In this document: positions 7,145-13,882 of the stretch, one piece after another
Position numbering within the stretch: the stretch's first letter is position 1
Layout: each line of letters begins with the position of its first letter
DNA from: Betaproteobacteria bacterium UBA5216
Lineage (GTDB): Bacteria > Pseudomonadota > Gammaproteobacteria > Burkholderiales > SG8-41
Reading direction: 5' to 3'
Length of the DNA stretch: 15,404 nucleotides
NCBI GenBank assembly: GCA_002412495.1
Contig: DHVE01000111.1
Span: 576 to 15,979, forward strand
Notes under the pieces: model-generated
The model's database searches: none
The model's input: the letters and a program-made list of their open reading frames with translations, nothing else
What the model was told of the DNA's origin: nothing
Program-made: the position numbers and the translations under genes

Positions 7145-7168
7145 CCGGACGGGACTCGCCGCCCAACA

Positions 7169-8377
7169 TCATAGCGTCGGATTCACCACGTCCCCACCCA
7201 GTGCCACCAGCCCCCACGCGGGCGCCTGCGCATCGAAATTCAAGCTGATGTGCGCGCCCAGCGCGTGTGCATCGCGGAATATGCGCTCGAGTGGATAACT
7301 CTGATAAATGCCGGTGGCGCCGGTGACCGCGTGCAGCGCGTCCACGGCTTCCATACACAGTGTTGCCGCGTAGGCGGCATTGCGTTTGTAGCGCAGCTTT
7401 TGCTGCAGGTCGGGAACGACGTGGTTGTTCGCTTCTTCCTGCGCCGCGAGCGCATCGGTGCGCAGCATCAGTTTGGCGGATTCGATTTTCACCGCGGCCG
7501 TGCTGACGCGGTGCTGCACGATCTGCTGGTCGCGCATTTTCAGGCCCGTGTAGTTGGTGCTGCGCTCCTTGACCAGCGCGAGCGTGTGTTCCAGCGCCGC
7601 CATGGCGTTGCCCACCGCCGTGGCGGCGATGCCGTGGCCGCCAAGCGCGTTGAGCGATACGCGATACACCGGATGCGGATTGCCCTTCGCCCCCGGAAAC
7701 GTGTCACCGCCGCGTATATCGTAAGCGCACAGCGCGCGGTATTCCGGCACAAAAACATCCTTCGCGATCACCGTCATGCTGCCGGTGGAACGCATGCCCA
7801 GCGTGTGCCAGTCGTCCACCACTTCGTATTGTGATTTGTCGAGCAGGCACATGCGGTGATCAATGACTCGCTCCCCGTCACGGACGATCACCGCCAGCAT
7901 GCACCACTCGGCAATGTTCACGCCACTGGAGAAATTCCATTTGCCGCTGATGACAAAACCGCCGTCGGCTTTTCGCGCACGCCCCTGCGGATACGCGATG
8001 CCCGCCGCGATCAAGGCATCGGGATCCTTGCCCCACACCTCGGCCTGCGCGCGCTCGTCGTAGAGCGCAAGCATCCAGTTGTGGATGGAAAGATTCACCA
8101 CGTTCCAGCTTGTCGATGCGCAGCCGCGCGCGAGTTCCATCGGCACGTCTATATACGATACGAAATCGTATTCCATGCCGCCCCAGCGCTTCGGCTGAAG
8201 GATGCGCAATGCGCCGATGCGCTGTAGATCGCTCACGGTTTCGGGCAGCATGACGCGGGCGGCTTCGGCCCGTGCCGCACGGTCGCGCAGCGCGGGCACG
8301 AGGCTGCACGCACGTTGCATTGTGTCGGCGTAAGCAACGCCGGCAAAACCATGCGAGGAGGTATGGGGTGCGTTCAT
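7169..8377 (-). CDS. Group D flavin monooxygenase / acyl-CoA dehydrogenase-fold protein
   Basis: This 402-residue protein has the acyl-CoA dehydrogenase fold in the version used by two-component flavin monooxygenases (oxygenase components such as HsaA, 4-hydroxyphenylacetate hydroxylase C2 and DszC). Supporting segments are the N-terminal ARxxxLPETVSDLQRIGALRI, RWGGMEYDF (64-72), KWNFSSGVN (146-154), DDWHTLGMRSTGS (188-200), and the C-terminal RIFRDAHALGAH, where these enzymes keep a catalytic-region His. The catalytic Glu of true acyl-CoA dehydrogenases is not evident, which favours monooxygenase. Such enzymes use reduced FMN or FAD from a separate reductase; none is encoded here. Start is ATG 8377 without a strong ribosome site; Met20 (8320) is a less likely alternative. 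It lies on the same strand as Bug protein 2 but is separated by a 177-bp gap holding a palindromic repeat. Confidence 0.82.
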   Translation of the reverse strand: MNAPHTSSHGFAGVAYADTMQRACSLVPALRDRAARAEAARVMLPETVSDLQRIGALRILQPKRWGGMEYDFVSYIDVPMELARGCASTSWNVVNLSIHNWMLALYDERAQAEVWGKDPDALIAAGIAYPQGRARKADGGFVISGKWNFSSGVNIAEWCMLAVIVRDGERVIDHRMCLLDKSQYEVVDDWHTLGMRSTGSMTVIAKDVFVPEYRALCAYDIRGGDTFPGAKGNPHPVYRVSLNALGGHGIAATAVGNAMAALEHTLALVKERSTNYTGLKMRDQQIVQHRVSTAAVKIESAKLMLRTDALAAQEEANNHVVPDLQQKLRYKRNAAYAATLCMEAVDALHAVTGATGIYQSYPLERIFRDAHALGAHISLNFDAQAPAWGLVALGGDVVNPTL

Positions 8378-8431
8378 TACGCAATCACCAAACTGCGAAG
8401 ATACATGGTAGCCAATGGCCCTTGGTCTGCG

Positions 8432-8530
8432 CCCCTTCCCCTTCAGGGGGAAGGCCGGGATGGGGGTGGGGTGTGACGTCGCATTGCAATTACCCCATCC
8501 CCACCCTAGCCCCTCTCTTGAAGGGGAGGG
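8432..8530. repeat. C/G-rich palindromic intergenic element (family 1, copy 1)
   Basis: A hairpin CCTTCCCC-TTCAG-GGGGAAGG (8434-8454) is followed by GGGATGGGGGTGGGG (8457-8471). A spacer of about 20 bp separates this from the roughly inverted CCCCATCCCCACCCTA (8493-8508) and a second hairpin-like CCCCTctcttgaAGGGG block (to 8530). It has the same design and motifs as the element at 15288-15374. It lies between the stop of Bug protein 2 and the start of the monooxygenase gene, both on the minus strand, and could end transcription of the former. GGGAATGAC at 8542-8550 resembles an isolated end of the other repeat family in this window. Confidence 0.75.
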
Positions 8531-8554
8531 AACATTTTGTTGGGAATGACGAAT

Positions 8555-9553
8555 TTACTCCGGCTGTATTTTAGCCGCTTTAATCACCTTGCCCCAGCGC
8601 TCGGTTTCAGTACGTATCATCGCCGCGTAAACCTCCGGCGTGCTGCCGATGGGCTCGCCGCCTTCGGCACTTAAACGGTTTTTCATTTCGGGCGCGTGCA
8701 ATATTTTCGCGATTTCGTTGCGAATGCGATTCACCAGATCGGGTGGCATGTGTCCCGGCCCGAGCACGCCGTAAAACGGTCCGGCGGCGTAGCCGGGTAT
8801 GGTTTCCGCCACCGCCGGCACGTCGGGCAATACCGGCGAGCGCTTTTCGCTGGTGACCGCCAGTGCGCGCACGCGCCCCGCCTTCACCATCGGCAGCGAC
8901 GAAATAATATTGCCCGCCGTGAACGTCACCTCGCCGCTCATCGCGGCCGTGAGCGCAGGACCGGTGCCGCGATACGGCACGTGAATGATGTCGATGCCAG
9001 CCATGGTTTGCAGCATCAGGCCCGACAGATGCGCGGTGCCGCCGTTGCCCGACGACGAATACGTCATCTGGCCCGACCGCGCCTTCGCCAGCGCGACCAA
9101 CTCCTTGATCGATTTCGCCGGCACCGACGGATGCACCGCCACCACCGCCGGCACTATCGACACCAGCGTGATCGGTGTCAGATCGCGCAGCGGATCGTAG
9201 GGCATTCTTTTCATCAGCGACGGCGCCACGGTAATCGGCGCGGGCGTGCCGAGCATCAGCGTGTAGCCATCGGGCGGCGATTTGGTAACGATCTCGGTGC
9301 CAATGACGCCGCCCGCGCCGGGACGGTTGTCGATCACCACGGATACGCCGAGGTTCTCCGCGAGTTTTTGTCCGATGCCGCGCGCGAGGATGTCGCTGCC
9401 GCCGCCGGGTGCATACGGCGATACGAAGCGTATCGATTTGGCGGGCCAGCCCTGTCCCGAGCCCGTTGGAGCGGACTGCGCGTGGGCGCCGGTCGCCATC
9501 AATCCCAAGCCCGCGCCCATCACCCCCCACAGAAACGTGCCGTAACCTCGCAT
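8555..9553 (-). CDS. Bug-family periplasmic binding protein 2
   Basis: This 332-residue Bug/TctC-type solute receptor has a signal peptide (MRGYGTFLW, a Gly/Leu-rich core, probable cleavage after AHA at 25). It carries the canonical ligand loop PYAPGGGSD (46-54), VVIDNRPGAGGVIGTE, PPDGYTLML, MPYDPLRDLTPITL, MTYSSSGNGGTAHL, IIHVPYRGTGPALT, and RVRALAVTSEKRSPVLPD. ATG 9553 has GGGGAG 5 nt upstream, a good ribosome site. It is divergent from the dioxygenase gene across a 199-bp control region. No transport membrane subunit is nearby, so it may feed a distant TctAB or act in sensing. Confidence 0.94.
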   Translation of the reverse strand: MRGYGTFLWGVMGAGLGLMATGAHAQSAPTGSGQGWPAKSIRFVSPYAPGGGSDILARGIGQKLAENLGVSVVIDNRPGAGGVIGTEIVTKSPPDGYTLMLGTPAPITVAPSLMKRMPYDPLRDLTPITLVSIVPAVVAVHPSVPAKSIKELVALAKARSGQMTYSSSGNGGTAHLSGLMLQTMAGIDIIHVPYRGTGPALTAAMSGEVTFTAGNIISSLPMVKAGRVRALAVTSEKRSPVLPDVPAVAETIPGYAAGPFYGVLGPGHMPPDLVNRIRNEIAKILHAPEMKNRLSAEGGEPIGSTPEVYAAMIRTETERWGKVIKAAKIQPE

Positions 9554-9616
9554 TTACCACTCCCCAAACAGAAGCCGCGAGATTACCCGTGCCGCGCGCA
9601 CGCCGCAATCCACACA

Positions 9617-9630
9617 ATGTGGTTCCACAT
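9617..9630. promoter_or_regulatory. Operator-like palindrome ATGTGG-TT-CCACAT
   Basis: A perfect 6+6 inverted repeat with TT centre lies in the divergent region between Bug protein 2 and the dioxygenase, 64 bp upstream of the Bug start. It is a candidate site for a dimeric regulator; the family cannot be told from the sequence. Confidence 0.4.
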
Positions 9631-9638
9631 GTAGCGCC

Positions 9639-9649
9639 AGTGTGACACT
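9639..9649. promoter_or_regulatory. Second operator-like palindrome AGTGT-G-ACACT
   Basis: A perfect 5+1+5 inverted repeat has its centre 20 bp, about two helical turns, from the centre of the preceding palindrome. The pair could be bound on one face of the DNA. The sequences differ, so one regulator binding both is uncertain. Confidence 0.35.
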
Positions 9650-9664
9650 TCGGCGCGACGCGGC

Positions 9665-9694
9665 TTGACGCCCGCCGTGCGCAATCGTTAGCAT
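9665..9694 (+). promoter_or_regulatory. Possible sigma-70 promoter for the dioxygenase
   Basis: TTGACG (9665-9670, five of six to TTGACA) is followed after 18 bp by TAGCAT (9689-9694, four of six to TATAAT). This would start transcription near 9701, about 50 bp before the ATG at 9753. The palindromes at 9617-9649 lie just upstream, in an activator-like position. Confidence 0.35.
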
Positions 9695-9752
9695 CGTAAC
9701 TCCCCTTGAAGTCGGTCGCGCCCGTTTGCACGGGCGGCGCCGCATCCCCATC

Positions 9753-10751
9753 ATGCCGATCCATACCCCCCCACTCATCACTGAAGCCAATGCCTGGAAA
9801 GGCGCGGATTTCGCTCGCGACCCGCACTGGAACATCATGCTCAATGCGCGGCAGATCGCGGAACTGGAAGCCGCCGCCAACGCGTGTATCGCGCGCGGCC
9901 TGCGCGAGATCGACGTGACCGCCGCCGACTTTCCGCTGCCGACCTTCGCCCCGGAGATCGCGGGCTGGGCACACGAGATCAATCGCGGACGCGGCTTCCT
10001 GCTGGTGCGCGGGCTGCGCGAGGATTACTCCGACGCGCAAATCCGCACCATGTTCTGGGGCATCGGCTTGTATCTCGGCTCGCCAATTTCACAAAACTCC
10101 TACGGCGACATGCTCGGCGAGGTGTACGACGAAGGGGTCAAGATGGGCAGTGGCAAGGTGCGCGGCTACCGCACCAATCAGAACCTGATGTTTCACACCG
10201 ACCGTTGCGATATCGTGGGGCTGTTGTGCCAGCGTCAGGCAAAAGCCGGCGGACTGTCGAGCATTGTCAGTTCAACGCGCATCTACAACGAGATGGCGCA
10301 AACGCATCCCGAATATCTCGGACCGATGTTCAACGGTTACATCTGCGTCAATGTCGAGGAAGGCGGCGATCTTTCAACCTATCGCATGCCGGTGTTCGTC
10401 GAAAAAGATGGCGTGATCAGCGCGCGCATCCTGCGCAACACCGTCGAAACCGCGCGCAAGATGGGCCACGCAAAATACAACGAACTCGAAACCGCGGCAC
10501 TCGCGTGCCTCGACGAACTCGCCAACCGCGAAGACATGCGCCTCGACATGATGTTGAAACGCGGCGACATGCAGTTCATCAACAACTACACCACGCTGCA
10601 CGCGCGCACGGAGTTCGAAGACTATCCGGATTCGAAACTGAAGCGGCACATGGTGCGCCTATGGCTGGTGGCGCACGGGCAACGGCGCACGGTGGATCAG
10701 GAAATATTCAAGGATTACAGCGGCGTGGCCAAAACGCTGACTCGCAAGTAG
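9753..10751 (+). CDS. TauD/TfdA-type Fe(II)/2-oxoglutarate-dependent dioxygenase
   Basis: This 332-residue cytoplasmic protein has the TauD/TfdA jelly-roll signature. The HxD iron ligands are in FHTDRCD (H148, D150), the distal His in NNYTTLHART (H283), and an Arg-rich segment KRHMVRLWLV follows for the 2-oxoglutarate carboxylate. GRGFLLVRGL near residue 85 is the usual strand before the core. Relatives hydroxylate taurine, phenoxyacetates, carnitine precursors and many other acids; the substrate here is not assignable. The frame is open to a TTG at 9726, but ATG 9753 (MPIHTPPLI) is the natural start. No good ribosome site is seen. The gene is divergent from Bug protein 2 and is followed by a repeat element and the AtuA operon, so a role in the same catabolic programme is likely. 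Confidence 0.88.
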   Translation: MPIHTPPLITEANAWKGADFARDPHWNIMLNARQIAELEAAANACIARGLREIDVTAADFPLPTFAPEIAGWAHEINRGRGFLLVRGLREDYSDAQIRTMFWGIGLYLGSPISQNSYGDMLGEVYDEGVKMGSGKVRGYRTNQNLMFHTDRCDIVGLLCQRQAKAGGLSSIVSSTRIYNEMAQTHPEYLGPMFNGYICVNVEEGGDLSTYRMPVFVEKDGVISARILRNTVETARKMGHAKYNELETAALACLDELANREDMRLDMMLKRGDMQFINNYTTLHARTEFEDYPDSKLKRHMVRLWLVAHGQRRTVDQEIFKDYSGVAKTLTRK

Positions 10752-10779
10752 GTATTTGTTTTTAAAAGATTATCTAAAC

Positions 10780-10950
10780 CGCAGACGAAAACAGATAAAC
10801 ACGGACAGCCCCTCCACCGTCATTCCCGCGAAGGCGGAAATCCATAAGCCGTCGCCAGTGGCACCGTGTTATGGGTTCCCGCTTTCGCGGGAACAACAAG
10901 GGATATCGGGTTTGTTTTTATCTGTGTTCATTTGTGTTCATCCGCGGCTA
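10780..10950. repeat. Composite palindromic element (family 2, copy A)
   Basis: The outer arms are a degenerate inverted repeat. The left arm begins CCGCAGACGAA near 10780; the right arm, read in reverse complement from about 10947, begins CCGCGGATGAA. About 22 of 29 positions agree by hand alignment. They enclose the left flank CCCCTCCACC (10809-10818) and a 79-bp hairpin core. Together they fill most of the 228-bp gap between the dioxygenase and the AtuA gene. Confidence 0.75.
10819..10897 (+). repeat. 79-bp hairpin core of composite element A
   Basis: The core has two small hairpins, ATTCCCGC-gaag-GCGGAAAT (10822-10841, one mismatch) and GTTCCCGC-tttc-GCGGGAAC (10875-10894), joined by an inner inverted pair CCATAA (10842-10847) and TTATGG (10869-10874). 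It aligns end to end without gaps with the reverse complement of 13723-13801 (about 65 of 79 identical by hand). It resembles GTCATTCCCGC...GCGGGAATGAC intergenic repeats of betaproteobacteria. Confidence 0.85.
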
Positions 10951-10979
10951 AAAAGCCTTTGACCTTAAACGGACAACCC

Positions 10980-12386
10980 ATGACCGACCAAGATGAAATC
11001 AGAGTACTAGCACCCACCGGAGTCACCGGATCGGGCTTTCTCGAAAGCTCTTTCGAACAAGGTCTTTCACAAAAGCCGCACTTCATCGGCGCGGATGCGG
11101 GCTCCACCGACCCCGGTCCGGAGTTTCTCGGCTCGGGCGCAACCGCGTTTCCGCTCGCCGCGATACGGCGCGACTTGCGCCTGATGATGATCGGCGCACG
11201 CAAAATCAAGGTGCCGCTGATGATCGGCACGGCGGGTACCGGCGGCAGCAACGAACAGCTTGAAACCATCGCGGCCATGGCGAAAGAAATCGCCGCCACC
11301 GAAGGCTTGAGCTTCAAACTCGCGCTGATTCACGCCGAGCAGGAAAAAGACTATCTGAAAAAGCGCCTGCGCGAAGGCCGCATCAAGCCGCTCTCCCCTG
11401 CGCCCGAATTCAACGAATCGGTGATCGACCGCAGCGCGCACATTGTCGGCATGATGGGCGCGGAGCCTTGGCAGCGCGCCCTGGAATCCGGCGCGGACAT
11501 CATTCTCGCCGGCCGTTCCAGCGACACCGCGATATTTGCCGCCATGCCCGTGATGCGCGGATTTCCCGAAGGCATTTCGTGGCACATGGCAAAAATTCTT
11601 GAGTGCGGCGCGGCGTCCGTCGTGCAGCGGCGCACGCCCGACTGCATGTTCGCCTGGGTGCGCAAGGATCACTTTGTCGTCGAGGCGCCAGATCACACGT
11701 TGCGCTGCACGCCGCAGAGCATTGCGTCGCATAGCCTGTATGAGAATGCCGACCCGTTCAAACTGGTCGAGTGCTCCGGCACGCTCGATCTGACGAATTC
11801 GCGCTATGAAGCGGTATCGGATCGCGCGGTCAAAGTCACCGGCAGCGAATTCATCAAGGCGCCGCGCTACACCGTCAAGCTCGAAGGCGCGGAGAAGGCC
11901 GGCTACATGAGCATCCTCATCGGCTCGGTGCGCGATCCGTTCATCATTCGCCAAATCGACGACTGGACCGCGCGCGTCACCGAAAAGATTCACGCGCGCG
12001 TGAAAATGGTTTTCGGCGACAAGTTAAAGCCCGAAGACTATCTGCTCAACATCCGCATCTACGGCAAAAACGGCACCATGGGCCCGCTGGAGCCGGTGAA
12101 GGAAATCCGCTCGCACGAACTGTGTTTGATCTTTGAAGCCACCGCGCCCACGCAGGAAATCGCCAACACCATTGCCGGCGTGATCCGCCATCAGGCGCTG
12201 CACCTGCCGATCCCGGAATGGAGCGGCCTCATCACCGCGATTGCCTGCCCCTACAACCAGATGGAGCGCGGCGCGGTTTACAAATTCAACGTCAACCACG
12301 TGATCGAACCCGATTCGCCCACTGAAATGTTCCCGATGTCGCTCTACGAAGTCAGCGGTTCAAACATGAAGGAGATACAACCATGA
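10980..12386 (+). CDS. AtuA-family protein (acyclic terpene utilization AtuA / DUF1446)
   Basis: This 468-residue protein has the AtuA N-terminal family signature: VLAPTGVTGSGF (9-20), HFIGADAGSTDPGP (34-47), LMIGTAGTGGSN (80-91), and LAGRSSDTAIFA (176-187). AtuA is encoded in the citronellol/geranyl-CoA catabolic cluster of pseudomonads, but its biochemical role is not established and many homologues lie in non-terpene clusters. The glycine-rich motifs suggest nucleotide or CoA-type ligand binding; this is inference. Start ATG 10980 (MTDQDEIRVL) is chosen because the frame extension back to GTG 10866 is translated repeat element. The ribosome site is weak (ACGGAC). The stop overlaps the next start by 4 bp (ATGA), so it is translationally coupled to the DUF4387 gene. 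No atuC/atuF geranyl-CoA carboxylase genes are visible, so terpene breakdown is not supported here. Confidence 0.87.
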   Translation: MTDQDEIRVLAPTGVTGSGFLESSFEQGLSQKPHFIGADAGSTDPGPEFLGSGATAFPLAAIRRDLRLMMIGARKIKVPLMIGTAGTGGSNEQLETIAAMAKEIAATEGLSFKLALIHAEQEKDYLKKRLREGRIKPLSPAPEFNESVIDRSAHIVGMMGAEPWQRALESGADIILAGRSSDTAIFAAMPVMRGFPEGISWHMAKILECGAASVVQRRTPDCMFAWVRKDHFVVEAPDHTLRCTPQSIASHSLYENADPFKLVECSGTLDLTNSRYEAVSDRAVKVTGSEFIKAPRYTVKLEGAEKAGYMSILIGSVRDPFIIRQIDDWTARVTEKIHARVKMVFGDKLKPEDYLLNIRIYGKNGTMGPLEPVKEIRSHELCLIFEATAPTQEIANTIAGVIRHQALHLPIPEWSGLITAIACPYNQMERGAVYKFNVNHVIEPDSPTEMFPMSLYEVSGSNMKEIQP

Positions 12387-12691
12387 CCCAACTCGCCGAA
12401 CTGGCGCGCCTGATCCGCAGCAAAAACGCCGGGCCGTTTGAACTCACGTTCGACATCATGTTCGATGACGACGCCACCTATCAGCGCGTCAAAAATTCCG
12501 GCGCACTCACGCGAGAGGAAGTTGCCAGGCGATACAACCTGCCCGTCGCCGACGTGAAGTTTTTTTACTGCGATCACGCGTATGCGATCAAAGCCTCCAT
12601 CCCGCGCCCCTATTTCCAGGGCGACCCGCGCGACAGCGATGGGCACGGTGGGCAGCAATACGCACCGCTCATGGACATCGAGATTAAATAG
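12383..12691 (+). CDS. DUF4387 family small protein
   Basis: This 102-residue protein has no signal peptide or membrane segment. It matches the DUF4387 pattern: N-terminal LAELARLIRSKNAGPFELTFDIMF, a Leu-Pro-containing middle (RYNLPVADVKFFYCDHAYAI), and an Arg-Pro-rich tail with QGDPRDSDGHGGQQ and APL. Such proteins are typically encoded directly after AtuA-family genes and may form a complex with them. Its ATG overlaps the AtuA stop (ATGA), which supports stoichiometric co-production. Its TAG stop shares one base with the GTG of Bug protein 3. Conserved Asp, Cys and His residues (near 65-70) could bind a metal, but no activity is known. Confidence 0.8.
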   Translation: MTQLAELARLIRSKNAGPFELTFDIMFDDDATYQRVKNSGALTREEVARRYNLPVADVKFFYCDHAYAIKASIPRPYFQGDPRDSDGHGGQQYAPLMDIEIK

Positions 12692-13659
12692 TGTTTAAAA
12701 ACATACACTTAAATTGCCTTGCCGTCGGCGCACTGCTCGTCACCAGCAGTGCGACAGCGCAACCATACCCCACCAAACCCATCCGCCTGATCGTGCCCTT
12801 CGCGCCCGGCGGCGGCACCGACATCACGGGGCGCGCGATTGCGATGAAGCTCACCGAAGCGCTCGGACAGACCGTGGTGGTCGATAACCGCGCGGGCGCG
12901 AACGGCACCATCGGCGCCGACATCGCGGCCAAGGCGCCGCCGGATGGATACACACTGTCGATGATTTCATCGAGCCACTCGGTAAATCCGAGCATGATGA
13001 AAAAGCTGCCGTACGATCTGGTCAACGACCTCGCGCCCGTCACGCAGGCGACGTCGCAGCCGTATGCGCTGGTACTGCATCCGTCGGTGGCGGCCAGGAG
13101 CGTGAAGGAACTGATCGCGCTGGTGAAGGCCAAACCCAACTCACTCAACTACGGCTCGTCCGGCACCGGCGGCCTGAGTCATTTGTCGGGCGCGCTGCTC
13201 TGTTCGATGGCGGGCATCACCATGACGCACATTCCGTACAAGGGTGGCTCACCCGCCTTGACCGATCTCGTGGGCGGGCAGATTCAACTGCTGTTCTCCA
13301 CCATCCTGCAGGCGCAGGCGCAACTCAAAGGCGGCCGCGTGCGCGCGCTGGCCGTCACCACGGCCAAGCGCTCGGCGGGCGCGCCGGATTTGCCCACCAT
13401 GCACGAAGCCGGCGTCACCGGTTACGAAGTCGCGGGCTGGTACGGCATGGTCGCGCCATTAAAAACACCCGCCGCGATCATCGCGCGGCTGAACACCGAG
13501 ACCGTGAAAGCCCTGCGCGGCGCGGACATCAAGGACAAACTGGCCGCCGACGGCTCCGAGCCAGTGGGCAGCACGTCCGAGGCGTTCGGTCTGCACATCA
13601 AAACCGAAGTCGCCAAGTGGAATAAACTCGTTAAAGAAGCCCGCATACGGGCGGAGTAA
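12691..13659 (+). CDS. Bug-family periplasmic binding protein 3
   Basis: This 322-residue Bug/TctC-type receptor has a short signal peptide (MFKNIHLNCLAVGALL, cleavage probably after ATA at 23). Family marks are YPTKPIRLIVPFAPGGGTD (26-44) with the canonical ligand loop, VVVDNRAGANGTIGAD, PPDGYTLS, LPYDLVNDLAPVTQ, LNYGSSGTGGLSHL, MTHIPYKGGSPALTD, VRALAVTTAKRSAGAPDLP, and a C-terminal KLAADGSEPVGST. The GTG start is fused to the stop of the DUF4387 gene (TAGTG), so translation is probably coupled and no separate ribosome site is needed. Direct linkage to AtuA-DUF4387 makes it the best candidate for the receptor of that pathway's substrate. Confidence 0.94.
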   Translation: MFKNIHLNCLAVGALLVTSSATAQPYPTKPIRLIVPFAPGGGTDITGRAIAMKLTEALGQTVVVDNRAGANGTIGADIAAKAPPDGYTLSMISSSHSVNPSMMKKLPYDLVNDLAPVTQATSQPYALVLHPSVAARSVKELIALVKAKPNSLNYGSSGTGGLSHLSGALLCSMAGITMTHIPYKGGSPALTDLVGGQIQLLFSTILQAQAQLKGGRVRALAVTTAKRSAGAPDLPTMHEAGVTGYEVAGWYGMVAPLKTPAAIIARLNTETVKALRGADIKDKLAADGSEPVGSTSEAFGLHIKTEVAKWNKLVKEARIRAE

Positions 13660-13688
13660 ACACGACATACGTCACCCTTCCAGAAAAA

Positions 13689-13846
13689 TTTGACGCAGAT
13701 TTACGCAGATTACCCCTCCACTGTCGTTCCCGCGCAGGCGGGAACCCATAACACATTGCCGCTTTAGGCGGCTTATGGATTCCCGCCTGCTCGGGAATAA
13801 CGGGTTGGGTTGTAATCTGCGTTCATCTGCGTAAATCTGCGTCAAA
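13689..13846. repeat. Composite palindromic element (family 2, copy B)
   Basis: The outer arms are a perfect 22-bp inverted repeat (13689-13710 with 13825-13846) built from about 10-bp units containing ACGCAGAT; the right side carries an extra third unit (13813-13824). Inside are the left flank CCCCTCCACT (13713-13722), nearly identical to that of element A, and a 79-bp hairpin core. It fills most of the 223-bp gap between Bug protein 3 and the second MmgE/PrpD gene. Confidence 0.85.
13723..13801 (-). repeat. 79-bp hairpin core of composite element B
   Basis: The core contains GTTCCCGC-gcag-GCGGGAAC (13726-13745), CCATAA (13746-13751), a central hairpin GCCGC-TTTAG-GCGGC (13758-13772), TTATGG (13773-13778), and ATTCCCG/CGGGAAT (13779-13798). 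It is homologous to the core of element A but in reverse orientation, with equal length and no gaps. Confidence 0.85.
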
Positions 13847-13882
13847 AGGTTTTTCGTTTCAAACAGCCGCAAAGGACCAGCC

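Noticed and set aside
7145..7168. Terminator between the convergent amidohydrolase and monooxygenase genes
   Set aside because: The 24-bp gap has no stable stem-loop followed by T residues on either strand.
8607..10040. 477-codon minus-strand frame over Bug protein 2, the control region and the dioxygenase start
   Set aside because: It runs out of frame through a clear Bug gene and antisense through the dioxygenase; the composition is Arg/Gly/His-rich low-information sequence.
10756..10962. A 68-residue open frame across the repeat element, and the N-terminal extension of the AtuA frame from GTG 10866
   Set aside because: Both translate the composite repeat (peptides such as VIPAKAEIH and VPAFAGTT are typical of translated GTCATTCCCGC repeats). 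They do not match the AtuA family, which begins at ATG 10980.
11067..11993. Minus-strand open frame inside the AtuA gene; similar ones at 1548-2258 and 13889-14857
   Set aside because: Antisense shadows of coding genes in GC-rich DNA, with no independent support.
13689..13846. CRISPR array suggested by the short periodic GCAGAT/ATCTGCG units
   Set aside because: Units are about 10 bp, contiguous and arranged as an inverted repeat, without spacers or cas genes.
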